A stretch of 12,363 nt of DNA from JACDAN01 sp035711385 (GCA_035711385.1 DASTCG010000042.1:1-12363); one strand, 5' to 3'; positions 6,458 to 12,363 are shown, counted from the stretch's first letter. Numbers and translations are program-made. The notes: a model not told the origin generated them from the letters alone.

Positions 6458-7038
6458 CCTCGGTTCCCGAGACTCTCGACAACCGCTTCCGGAAGGCTGC
6501 CGCCGAGGCCGGGCTGCTCGACGTCTCGTTCGACGTCGCGGACACGCCGATCGGCCCGCTGCTGCTCGCCGTCACCGAGCGGGGCCTCTGCCGGATCTCG
6601 TACGACCCTGAGCCCGAGCGCGAGACGGAGGCGCTCGCCCGCACCTTCGGCGTGCGGGTCCTGCGAGCGCCGCGCGAGGTCGACGAGGTGCGCCGCGAGC
6701 TGGACGAGTACTTCGAGGGCCGCCGGCGCGCCTTCGACTTGCCGCTCGACCTCCGCGGCCGCGAAGGGTTCTCACGCCTCATCCTCGAGCGCCTCGCGAA
6801 GGTTCCCTACGGCGAGGTCACGACCTACAAGAGCCTCGCCGTGGAAGCCGGCAACCCGCGAGCCGCCCGCGCCGTCGGCACGATCATGAACCGGAACCCG
6901 ATCCCGATCGTGCTTCCGTGCCACCGGGTCGTCGGCTCGAACGGCGGCCTCGTCGGCTACGGCGGCGGCCTCGAGCGCAAGCGGCTGCTCCTCGAGCTCG
7001 AGTCCGGCAGCGTCCCGCTTGACTTTCACCTATCGTAA
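6454..7038 (+). CDS. ogt: Methylated-DNA--[protein]-cysteine S-methyltransferase (O6-alkylguanine-DNA alkyltransferase)
   Basis: This is a suicide DNA repair enzyme that moves the alkyl group from O6-alkylguanine (and O4-alkylthymine) to its own cysteine. The 194-residue product has an N-terminal ribonuclease-like domain (about 25-100, DTPIGPLLLAVTERGLCRISY). The catalytic domain (about 104-185) includes VPYGEVTTYKSLA (117-129) and the ARAVG arginine-finger segment with R139. The active-site loop is NPIPIVLPCHRVVGSNGGLVGYGGG, with the acceptor Cys156 in PCHRV. A 20- to 25-residue extension before the first domain (VPETLDNRFRKAAAEAGLLD) is not part of the core fold. AAGGAGG (6442-6448) lies five bases before the ATG. 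There is no Ada-type regulatory domain, so any damage sensing would have to come from elsewhere, possibly the coupled sigma factor. Symbol ogt versus other single-domain names is a convention. Confidence 0.94.
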   Translation: MTSVPETLDNRFRKAAAEAGLLDVSFDVADTPIGPLLLAVTERGLCRISYDPEPERETEALARTFGVRVLRAPREVDEVRRELDEYFEGRRRAFDLPLDLRGREGFSRLILERLAKVPYGEVTTYKSLAVEAGNPRAARAVGTIMNRNPIPIVLPCHRVVGSNGGLVGYGGGLERKRLLLELESGSVPLDFHLS

Positions 7039-7047
7039 GCGTACGCT
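7019..7047 (+). promoter_or_regulatory. Predicted promoter of the arsR-SRPBCC transcript
   Basis: TTGACT (7019-7024) matches the -35 consensus at five of six, and 17 bases later TACGCT (7042-7047) fits the TAnnnT -10 form common in actinobacteria. Initiation would fall at about 7053-7056, at or just before the GTG start codon of the ArsR gene. This implies a leaderless mRNA and agrees with the absence of a Shine-Dalgarno sequence there. The promoter lies in the last codons of ogt and its stop. Confidence 0.6.
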
Positions 7048-7067
7048 TACGGTAAGTGGAAGCTTAC
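7035..7067. promoter_or_regulatory. Tandem dyad operators, probable ArsR binding sites
   Basis: Two copies of GTAAG-N6-CTTAC occur at 7035-7050 and 7052-7067, offset by 17 bp. The first is extended to a perfect 18-bp palindrome (7034-7051). The pair covers the ogt stop codon, the predicted -10 and the GTG start of the ArsR gene. The dyads, their location and the following ArsR gene make autorepression the simplest reading; the binding protein itself is inferred. Confidence 0.8.
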
Positions 7068-7373
7068 GGAGTAGCGATCGCCGCACTCGGGGATCCGACC
7101 CGCCGCTCGATCTTCGAGCGGCTGGCGGACCGGCCGATGGCCGTCGGGGAGCTGGCGGGTGAGCTCCCGGTCAGCCGCCCCGCCGTCTCCCAGCACCTGA
7201 AGGTGCTGAGGGAGGCCGGCCTCGTCCGCGAGCGGGCGGAGGGCACGCGGCGCGTCTACCGGGTCGACCTGGACGGCGTCGCGGCCCTCCGCGGCTACTT
7301 CGACCGCTTCTGGGATCAGGCGCTCGCCGACTTCAAGGCCGAGGCCGAGCGGAGGGAAAGGAGCAAGGAATGA
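7056..7373 (+). CDS. ArsR-family winged-helix transcriptional repressor
   Basis: This is a dimeric winged-helix DNA-binding protein of 105 residues. It begins with the typical helix and ALGDPTRRSIFERLAD (10-25). The helix-turn-helix is MAVGELAGELPVSRPAVSQHLKVLREAGLV (28-57) and the wing is RAEGTRRVYRVD (60-71). The C-terminal helix has YFDRFWDQALADFKAE. There are no cysteines at all, so the thiolate metal sites of ArsR/SmtB metal sensors are absent; the ligand is unknown. The GTG start at 7056 is the only start giving the family N-terminus, and it sits inside the second operator dyad. The stop overlaps the SRPBCC start (ATGA). ArsR regulators paired with SRPBCC/AHSA1 proteins are a recurring arrangement in actinobacteria. 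Confidence 0.94.
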   Translation: MEAYGVAIAALGDPTRRSIFERLADRPMAVGELAGELPVSRPAVSQHLKVLREAGLVRERAEGTRRVYRVDLDGVAALRGYFDRFWDQALADFKAEAERRERSKE

Positions 7374-7819
7374 GCACGACGGAAGCGCTGGCTGCGATCG
7401 ACAAGACGATCACCGTGCAGGCGTCGCAGCGGGTCGCATTCGAGACCTTCACGCGACAGATCGGCAGCTGGTGGCCGACCAAGACCCATTCGATCTTCAA
7501 GGACGGGGTTCAGGAGGTGGTTTTCGACGAGCACGTCGGCGGCCGTGTCTTCGAGCGGAACGCGAAGGGCGAGGAAGCCGATTGGGCCGACGTGGTCGCG
7601 TGGGAGCCGCACAGCAGGTTCGTCCTGCGCTGGCGCGTGAACCCCGAGCGCGGCCACACCGAGGTCGAGGTCCGGTTCACGCCCGAGGACGGCGGCACCC
7701 GCGTCGAGCTCCAGCACAGCGGCTGGGACGCCATCGGCGACGCCGCGGGCCGCGCGGGCTACGACCCGGGCTGGGACTACGTCCTCGGCCACTTCGTCGA
7801 CGCGCTCAGGAGCGCGTAG
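7370..7819 (+). CDS. SRPBCC (START/Bet v 1-like) domain protein, AHSA1 type
   Basis: The 149 residues form a single SRPBCC domain, a helix-grip fold that binds hydrophobic ligands in a deep pocket. Seen here are the N-terminal strand IDKTITVQASQRVAFETFT (10-28), GSWWPTKTHS (32-41), VVFDEHVGGRVFER (50-63), WADVVAWEPHSRFVLRWRV (72-90), and the C-terminal helix region HSGWDAIGDAAGRAGYDPGW (116-135). This pattern is that of the proteins annotated as activator of Hsp90 ATPase homologue 1-like. Their true role in bacteria is mostly unknown, and no Hsp90 link should be assumed. AAAGGAG (7357-7363) lies six bases before the ATG. It is coupled to the ArsR gene and probably under its control. The last 43 bases overlap the 3' end of the convergent response regulator gene. 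Confidence 0.9.
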   Translation: MSTTEALAAIDKTITVQASQRVAFETFTRQIGSWWPTKTHSIFKDGVQEVVFDEHVGGRVFERNAKGEEADWADVVAWEPHSRFVLRWRVNPERGHTEVEVRFTPEDGGTRVELQHSGWDAIGDAAGRAGYDPGWDYVLGHFVDALRSA

Positions 7820-8451
7820 CCCACGCCCCAGACGTTCCGCACGTAGTCGCCCCCGCCTGCGGCGGAGAGCTTGCGCCGCAGGCGGGACGCGTGCGAATCC
7901 AGCGTCCTCGTGCGGCCGAGCGACCGGAAGCCCCACACCTCCCGCAGCAGCTCCTCCTTCGTGAAGACCCGCGTCGGGTCGCCGGCGAGCTTCACGAGCA
8001 GGTCATACTCCTTCGCAGCGAGGACGACCGGGACGGCACCGACGAGCACCCGCCTCGCAGCCCGATCGATCTCGAGCACGCCGACGGAGAGCCGGTCGCG
8101 CGCGGGCGGGGAGACGCGCCGCAGCACGGCGCGGATCCGCGCGAGAAGCTCCTCGTAGTGGAACGGCCGAGCAAGGTAGTCGTCGCAGCCGACCGCGAAC
8201 GCGCGCACGCGGTCGACCGCGTCCGAGTCGGGACGTCCGAGCACGATCACGGGGACGTCCCTGACACGCCGGCAGAGCTCCAGCGCGAGCGAGTCGGCCG
8301 CCAGCACCAGATCGGGCCGGGCGCGCTCCGCCAGCTCGAGCGCCTCGCCGTCGTGCGCCTCCACGACCTCGAACCCGTCCTGGCGGAGATGGCGCTCGAG
8401 AAAGCCCCGCGTCGCGGACTCCGGTTCGGCGAGGAGCAGCGCGCTGGTCAT
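7777..8451 (-). CDS. OmpR/PhoB-type response regulator with degenerate receiver domain
   Basis: The 224-residue protein has a receiver-like domain (about 3-111) and an OmpR winged-helix DNA-binding domain (about 121-216), with the recognition helix TLDSHASRLRRKLSAA (183-198) and DYVRNVWGVGYAL (202-214). The receiver lacks most phosphorylation residues. The acidic pair is AEP (8-10), the phospho-Asp region reads PDLVLAADSLALELC with an alanine at the usual Asp position and the LPxxDG loop missing, the switch Thr/Ser is replaced (VLGRPD, 70-75), and the conserved Lys is R95 in YLARPF. It probably acts without classical phosphorylation. No histidine kinase is in the window. The ATG at 8449-8451 fits the receiver start; the frame is open further upstream but reads into the palindromic element. 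Its 3' end overlaps the convergent SRPBCC gene. Confidence 0.9.
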   Translation of the reverse strand: MTSALLLAEPESATRGFLERHLRQDGFEVVEAHDGEALELAERARPDLVLAADSLALELCRRVRDVPVIVLGRPDSDAVDRVRAFAVGCDDYLARPFHYEELLARIRAVLRRVSPPARDRLSVGVLEIDRAARRVLVGAVPVVLAAKEYDLLVKLAGDPTRVFTKEELLREVWGFRSLGRTRTLDSHASRLRRKLSAAGGGDYVRNVWGVGYALLSASTKWPRT

Positions 8452-8470
8452 GGCGGCGACGCTACCAATG

Positions 8471-8487
8471 TGTTTCCGCCGGCAACA
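8471..8487. promoter_or_regulatory. 17-bp dyad upstream of the response regulator
   Basis: TGTTTCCG-C-CGGCAACA has 8-bp arms with one mismatch and lies 20 bases before the response regulator start. It could be an operator, perhaps for autoregulation. A second dyad, GGCGC-G-GATC-T-GCGCC, is at 8498-8513. No convincing Shine-Dalgarno or -35/-10 pair is visible, so this is a candidate site only. Confidence 0.35.
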
Positions 8488-8537
8488 GATGTCCTTTGGC
8501 GCGGATCTGCGCCGAACGATCCAGAGCCGCCGAGCCT

Positions 8538-8708
8538 CTAAGGGCTCGTTCCAGAATGAGCGCTGTGCCGCCAGGCCGCGCTGGGCGGCGCCTGGCGCCG
8601 CCCTCAACCGCGCCCAGATCTCCTCGATATGGACGCGGTCTGCGTCCGGGCCTGGCATCCACCCATCGCACCCTGGCGACGAGCCACATTCCGAAAACGA
8701 GCCCTAAG
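8538..8708. repeat. 161-bp imperfect palindrome flanked by CTAAG direct repeats (MITE-like element or long hairpin)
   Basis: The segment 8543-8703 starts with GGCTCGTT and ends with AACGAGCC. Reading inward from both ends, the two arms of about 73 bases match at roughly 50 positions with a few small gaps, leaving a loop of about 15 bases (8616-8630). Identical CTAAG pentamers lie at 8538-8542 and 8704-8708, as expected of a target-site duplication. The element contains no credible gene and no transposase. A tighter inner dyad, GGGCGGCGCC-T-GGCGCCGCCC, is at 8583-8603. It sits at the very 3' end of the GGDEF gene, whose TAG stop lies in the right-hand flank. A non-autonomous insertion element is one explanation; a terminator or structured RNA made from the minus strand is another. 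Together with 8452-8537 this fills the longest gene-free stretch of the window. Confidence 0.7.
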
Positions 8709-10710
8709 CGACCAGCTGAAGACCCTGCTCGCGGGTGACCTCGACGAGCGCCTCGACCACCGCCGGGTCGAACTGAGACCCGCTGCACCGGCGGAGCTCG
8801 GCGAGCGTGTGCTCCTCGCTCATCGCCGGCCGGTACGGCCGCGCCTCGACCATGGCGTGGAACGCGTCGCAGACGGAGACGATCCGCGAGAGGATCGGGA
8901 CCTGCTCGCCGGCGAGGCCGTCGGGATAGCCGAGGCCGTCCATCCGTTCGTGCGTCGACCTGACGAACTGTGAGACCCGGGCAAGGGCCGGTGCCGAGGA
9001 GAGGATCCGCTCGCCGATCACGGTGTGGCGGTGCACGAAGACCCACTCGTCCTCGGTGAGCGGCCCCGCCTTCGACAGGATCGAGTCGGGAATCGCCAGC
9101 TTGCCGATGTCGTGGAGCTCGGCCGCGAGGTTGAGGTCCTGGAGCTCCGGCTCGGCCAGCCCGAGCTTCTCGCCGACCGCCTGCGCCAGGCGGGCGACCG
9201 CCGAGTGGTGGCCCCGCAGGCCGGCGTCGCGCTCGTTGAGCACGCTCAGGAGCACCTCGCGTGTCTGCCGCCCGGCGGAGGCGCGCCTGCTGTCCTTGTT
9301 GCCGTAGAGGCGTGTGTCGGCGATCCGCATCGCCTCGGAGAGGTCGGTCGCCTCGTCGGGAAGGATCGCCGCGCCGTAGGCGGATCCGATCTCGAAGCCC
9401 TCGCCGGAATCGCGAAGGGCCCTGAGTGTCTCGGAGACGATCCGGCCGCGGTCGAAGGTGTTCCCCTCCGCGATCACGCAGAACTCGTCGCCGCCCATCC
9501 GGTAGGCGCACCCGTACGGCTCTGCTGCGGCGGAGAGACGCAGCGCGAGGCGGTGGAGCAGCGCGTCGCCGGCCGGGTGGCCGAAGGCGTCGTTGTAGGA
9601 CTTGAAGCCGTCGAGGTCGTAGAGCAGGAGGATCGTGGGGACGCCGGCCTCGGTCCGGTTCTCGAGATCGAGGAGCAGCCGGCGCCGGTTCGCAAGGCCG
9701 GTCAGTGCGTCGGTCTCGGCATCGCGTCGGCTGGACTCGAGCAGGTGGGCGTTCCGCCGGAACGTCAGCGCCATCCGGACGATGACCGCGACGAGCGCAG
9801 AGGTCACGAGCACGAGCGCGAAGGTGTTGAGCGGGCGGAAGTGGTCGTAGACCAGCAGGACGAGAGCCACGCTCCCGAAGAAGGTCGGCAGTGCGAACGC
9901 CGAGAAGCCGTCGACGCGCATCGCGACCACGGGCCGTCGCGGCTGCCACGCGGCGATGGCGACCAGCGCGATCCCCGCCACCCAGCCGGCGTCGAGCAGC
10001 GACCCTTCTTCGTAGGTGCCCTTGGCCGTCGTATAGAGGTAGGCGGTGTCCGCCACGCCGAAGACGAAGCAGCCCAGGAGGATGCACATCCACGCCCGGT
10101 CGACCATCCAGCCGGTCATCGCCAGGACGACGGTGACGACGGCGATCAGCCCGAGATCGCCGACCGGGTAGGCGAGGTTGGTCCAGACGGTCAGCGGATC
10201 CCCGCCGGTCGTGTCCACGACGACGCCGAAGACGAGCGCGGCCCCGAGCGCCGCGATCGTCAGCCCCGCGATGACGCCGTCCGCCCAGAGGTCGACGCGG
10301 ACGTCCTGGAGCCGGCTGCGGAGGAGCAGGGCGAGCCCGGCGTAGACGGGTGGATAGAACGCGAGATAGAAGGCGTCCGCGACCGACGGAAACGGCACCT
10401 CGTCCGCGTTCTTGAACGCGACCTCGTAATACAGGTCTCCGATCACCCAGGCTGCGAGGCCGAGCCCGACGAGCGCCCACGGAAGGCGCATCTCGGTCAC
10501 GAAGGCCGCACGCGCAAGGCAGAACGTCGCAGCAGCGACCAGCATCGCGTTGTAGAAGCCGACGTCCCGCACGCCGCTGTAGTCGGTGCCCCCGACGTCG
10601 GTCAGGAGCAGCACGACGTACAGGGCGACCCCGGTGAGCAGCGCGACCGAGATCGCGGACGGCCACGCCGGGGTTCCGGGCAGGCTGAGATGGCGCCGCA
10701 TCACACGCAC
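8704..10710 (-). CDS. Membrane-bound GGDEF diguanylate cyclase with C-terminal HD-GYP domain
   Basis: This 668-residue protein could both make and degrade cyclic-di-GMP at the membrane. An N-terminal module of about nine or ten transmembrane helices (roughly 18-316) precedes the GGDEF domain (about 325-480). That domain contains DALTGLANRRRL (334-345), YDLDGFKSYNDAFGHPAGD (364-382) and the intact active site RMGGDEF (404-410). No RxxD inhibition site is seen just before it. The HD-GYP domain (about 485-660) has ELHDIGKLAIPDSILSKAGP with H533/D534, HRHTVIGERIL (560-570), STHERMDGLGYPDGL (585-599) and VCDAFHAM (613-620). Thr586 replaces the first histidine of the usual HHE motif. The GTG at 10708-10710 has GAGGG six bases upstream; ATG at 10701 is the alternative. 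It follows the UbiB-like gene by 66 bases. Confidence 0.93.
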   Translation of the reverse strand: MRVMRRHLSLPGTPAWPSAISVALLTGVALYVVLLLTDVGGTDYSGVRDVGFYNAMLVAAATFCLARAAFVTEMRLPWALVGLGLAAWVIGDLYYEVAFKNADEVPFPSVADAFYLAFYPPVYAGLALLLRSRLQDVRVDLWADGVIAGLTIAALGAALVFGVVVDTTGGDPLTVWTNLAYPVGDLGLIAVVTVVLAMTGWMVDRAWMCILLGCFVFGVADTAYLYTTAKGTYEEGSLLDAGWVAGIALVAIAAWQPRRPVVAMRVDGFSAFALPTFFGSVALVLLVYDHFRPLNTFALVLVTSALVAVIVRMALTFRRNAHLLESSRRDAETDALTGLANRRRLLLDLENRTEAGVPTILLLYDLDGFKSYNDAFGHPAGDALLHRLALRLSAAAEPYGCAYRMGGDEFCVIAEGNTFDRGRIVSETLRALRDSGEGFEIGSAYGAAILPDEATDLSEAMRIADTRLYGNKDSRRASAGRQTREVLLSVLNERDAGLRGHHSAVARLAQAVGEKLGLAEPELQDLNLAAELHDIGKLAIPDSILSKAGPLTEDEWVFVHRHTVIGERILSSAPALARVSQFVRSTHERMDGLGYPDGLAGEQVPILSRIVSVCDAFHAMVEARPYRPAMSEEHTLAELRRCSGSQFDPAVVEALVEVTREQGLQLVA

Positions 10711-10721
10711 TATCCGCCCTC

Positions 10722-10740
10722 GGACGCGCCGCTCGCGTCC
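10722..10740. other. Small hairpin between the UbiB-like and GGDEF genes
   Basis: GGACGCG-CCGCT-CGCGTCC forms a perfect 7-bp stem with a 5-base loop, directly upstream of the GGDEF ribosome-binding site (5' of it on the minus strand). There is no U tract, so it is not a classical intrinsic terminator. It may be a structured leader or chance in GC-rich DNA. Confidence 0.3.
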
Positions 10741-10776
10741 CTCGTACGGGGGAACCCGGCCCCGGTTGCGGACCGG

Positions 10777-12363
10777 TTAGAGCCGGCCGGAGCGGATCAC
10801 GCCCCAGAGGAGCCAGACGCCGAGGATTCCGGAGAGGACGAAGCCGATGACCGACAGCACGTGCACGCCGAGGAGCTGCGGGCCGTCCTCCGCGAAGATC
10901 CCGATCAGGCTGGAGCCGATCAACCCGCCGGTGACGACGAGCGCGACGATCAGCCGGTTGGCGACGATGTCCATGCGGTGCATGAACTCGTCCAGGCCCT
11001 TGTGGACGAAGCCCACCTCGATCTGGCCGTCCCGGGCCTGCTCCAGCACGTCGTGCACCTGATAGGGCAGCTCGGCCCCGATCCGGGCGAGGTTCCACGT
11101 CTCCCTTCGCGCCCTCGCGGCGACCCGCGCCGGCGTGTAGCGCTGGAGCATGAGGTTGCGGGCGTACGGCCTCGCGACCTCGAAGACGTTGAAGTCGGGC
11201 GAGAGCTCGATGCCGACCGACCCGAGGGTCGCGATCGCGCGGTCGAGCAGGACGAACCGCGTCGGCAGCCGCAGGTTCATCCGGTAGATCATCCCGAACG
11301 CCTCACGAACGACCTGCATCGGGTCGATCTCCTCGAGCGTTGCGCCGTAGTAGCGATAGAAGAGCTCGCGCAGCTCGGCGACGAACTCCTCCTCGCGCTC
11401 CTTCGGGTAGCGGACGCCGAGGTCGCCGAGCCGGCGCGGCAGCGCCTCGATGTTCTCGTGGGCGACGTCGATGAAGAGCCGCGTCGCCTTGGTCACGTCC
11501 TCGTCCGTGAGCTTGCCGGCGAGGCCGAAGTCGACGAGGCCGATCCGGTCGGGTGCGAAGACGAGGATGTTCGCCGGGTGCGGGTCGCCGTGGAAGAACC
11601 CGTGCCGGAAGATCATCGTCATCCACGCCTGGGTGAGCACCTCGGCAAGGCGGCGCCGCTCCTCGGGCGAGTAGCCGAGCTCGTCGACGTCGGCCAGTTG
11701 CGTGCCGTCGAGGTACTCGAGGGTGAGCACACGAGGACGGGTGTAGCTCCAGTACACCTTCGGGACGCTGACGTGCGGATGGCCGGAGAAGTTCTTACGG
11801 AGTGTCTCGGCGTTCCGGGCCTCCAGCCGGTAGTCGAGCTCCTGGCGGATCGAGCGCGCGAACTCGTCCACGAGCCCCTGGGCGTCGATGAAGTCCAGCG
11901 CCCGCACCCGCTCCTTTGCGAGGCGGGCCGCCTGGTACATCAGGTTCAGGTCGGCCTCGATCTGCCGCGGCGCGGACGTCCGCTGCACCTTCACCGCCAC
12001 GCGGCGCCCGTTCGGGAGCACCGCGCGGTGCACCTGGCCGATCGAGGCGGCCGCGATCGGCACCGGCTCGAACTCCAGGAAGAGCCGCTCGACCGGCTGG
12101 CCCAGCTCGTCCTCGATCATCCGGGCGGCCTCCTCGAACGGGAACGGCGTGACGTCGTCCTGGAGGCCCCGGAGCTCGGCGATGATGTCCGGCGGCAGGA
12201 CGTCCGGCCGCATCGAGAGCAGCTGGCCGAACTTGACGAACGTCGGGCCGAGCTCGTCCAGCATCTCCCGGAGGTGCCTGCCCCGCTCGGAGGGTGACTC
12301 GAGGGCCGCGGCGCGGTCCCCGTTTCCGGGAACGAGGTCGCTCAGCTTGTTCCTGGTGAAGAA
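10777..12363 (-). CDS. UbiB/ABC1 (AarF)-family atypical protein kinase, 5' end missing
   Basis: This family has a protein-kinase-like fold with ATPase activity and is linked to quinone or lipid metabolism at the membrane. The frame is open without a stop to the window edge, so the N-terminus is missing; 528 residues are visible. Seen in order (numbering of the visible part) are TFVKFGQLLSMRPDVLP with the KxGQ motif (44-47), and the alanine-rich nucleotide loop AAASIGQVH (104-112) typical of ABC1 instead of a Gly-rich loop. Then come the lysine K125 in VAVKVQ, HGDPHPANILV (258-268) as catalytic loop and VDFGLAGKL (277-285) as metal-binding DFG. Two C-terminal transmembrane helices (about 471-490 and 499-524) anchor it. 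All key residues are intact. The substrate is unknown. It precedes the GGDEF gene on the same strand and may be cotranscribed with it. Confidence 0.95.
   Translation of the reverse strand, partial: FFTRNKLSDLVPGNGDRAAALESPSERGRHLREMLDELGPTFVKFGQLLSMRPDVLPPDIIAELRGLQDDVTPFPFEEAARMIEDELGQPVERLFLEFEPVPIAAASIGQVHRAVLPNGRRVAVKVQRTSAPRQIEADLNLMYQAARLAKERVRALDFIDAQGLVDEFARSIRQELDYRLEARNAETLRKNFSGHPHVSVPKVYWSYTRPRVLTLEYLDGTQLADVDELGYSPEERRRLAEVLTQAWMTMIFRHGFFHGDPHPANILVFAPDRIGLVDFGLAGKLTDEDVTKATRLFIDVAHENIEALPRRLGDLGVRYPKEREEEFVAELRELFYRYYGATLEEIDPMQVVREAFGMIYRMNLRLPTRFVLLDRAIATLGSVGIELSPDFNVFEVARPYARNLMLQRYTPARVAARARRETWNLARIGAELPYQVHDVLEQARDGQIEVGFVHKGLDEFMHRMDIVANRLIVALVVTGGLIGSSLIGIFAEDGPQLLGVHVLSVIGFVLSGILGVWLLWGVIRSGRL

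Noticed and set aside
8476..8703. Two short minus-strand frames through the palindromic element (a 75-codon frame, and an upstream extension of the response regulator)
   Set aside because: Both consist of the inverted-repeat sequence itself, have no ribosome-binding site or family match, and the response regulator has a natural start at 8451.
9025..12297. A 1090-codon open frame on the plus strand, antisense to the GGDEF and UbiB-like genes
   Set aside because: It has low-complexity Arg/Glu/Asp/His composition and spans the junction between two well-supported genes. It is explained by GC bias in codon positions of the real genes.

Overview
The window is uniformly GC-rich, densely packed, and uses GTG starts and 4-base stop/start overlaps throughout. 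The gene set (a division and cell-wall cluster with a meso-diaminopimelate-type MurE, an ECF-like sigma factor coupled to an alkyltransferase, ArsR plus SRPBCC, a GGDEF/HD-GYP protein, a UbiB-like kinase) suggests a free-living high-GC actinobacterium. A deep lineage such as Thermoleophilia (Gaiellales/Solirubrobacterales) is my best guess, but that is inference from gene content and not a phylogeny.

Region 1 (1-5071, minus strand) is the head of the dcw cluster. Transcription runs mraZ, rsmH, ftsL, ftsI, murE, murF, with murF cut by the window edge. Genes overlap or nearly touch, except for 51 bases between ftsI and murE. The operon begins at a readable promoter whose -10 hexamer lies inside a tandem 10-bp repeat array matching the known MraZ box, so MraZ probably represses its own operon. 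The products cover rRNA methylation (RsmH), septal assembly (FtsL), septal transpeptidation (FtsI) and the third and last cytoplasmic ligations of the peptidoglycan stem peptide (MurE, MurF).

Region 2 (5141-5959, minus) is a lone PfkB-family sugar/nucleoside kinase. It is divergent, at very short distance, from region 3.

Region 3 (about 6005-7819, plus) holds an ECF-like sigma factor translationally coupled to an O6-alkylguanine-DNA alkyltransferase. A cysteine-free ArsR regulator overlaps an SRPBCC/AHSA1-type protein next. Two tandem GTAAG-N6-CTTAC dyads and a near-consensus promoter at the alkyltransferase/ArsR junction suggest a second, autoregulated, leaderless transcript.

Region 4 (7777-12363, minus) starts with an OmpR-type response regulator that has a degenerate receiver and converges on the SRPBCC gene. 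Next come a structured 252-bp intergenic region, a membrane GGDEF plus HD-GYP protein, and a 5'-truncated UbiB/ABC1 kinase. The intergenic region contains a 161-bp imperfect palindrome flanked by CTAAG direct repeats, which looks like a small non-autonomous mobile element or a long hairpin RNA.

No tRNA, rRNA, CRISPR array, transposase or prophage gene was seen. No gene-free stretch exceeds 300 bases; the longest is 8452-8703. The least explained items are the palindromic element, the degenerate response regulator and the sigma/alkyltransferase pair.
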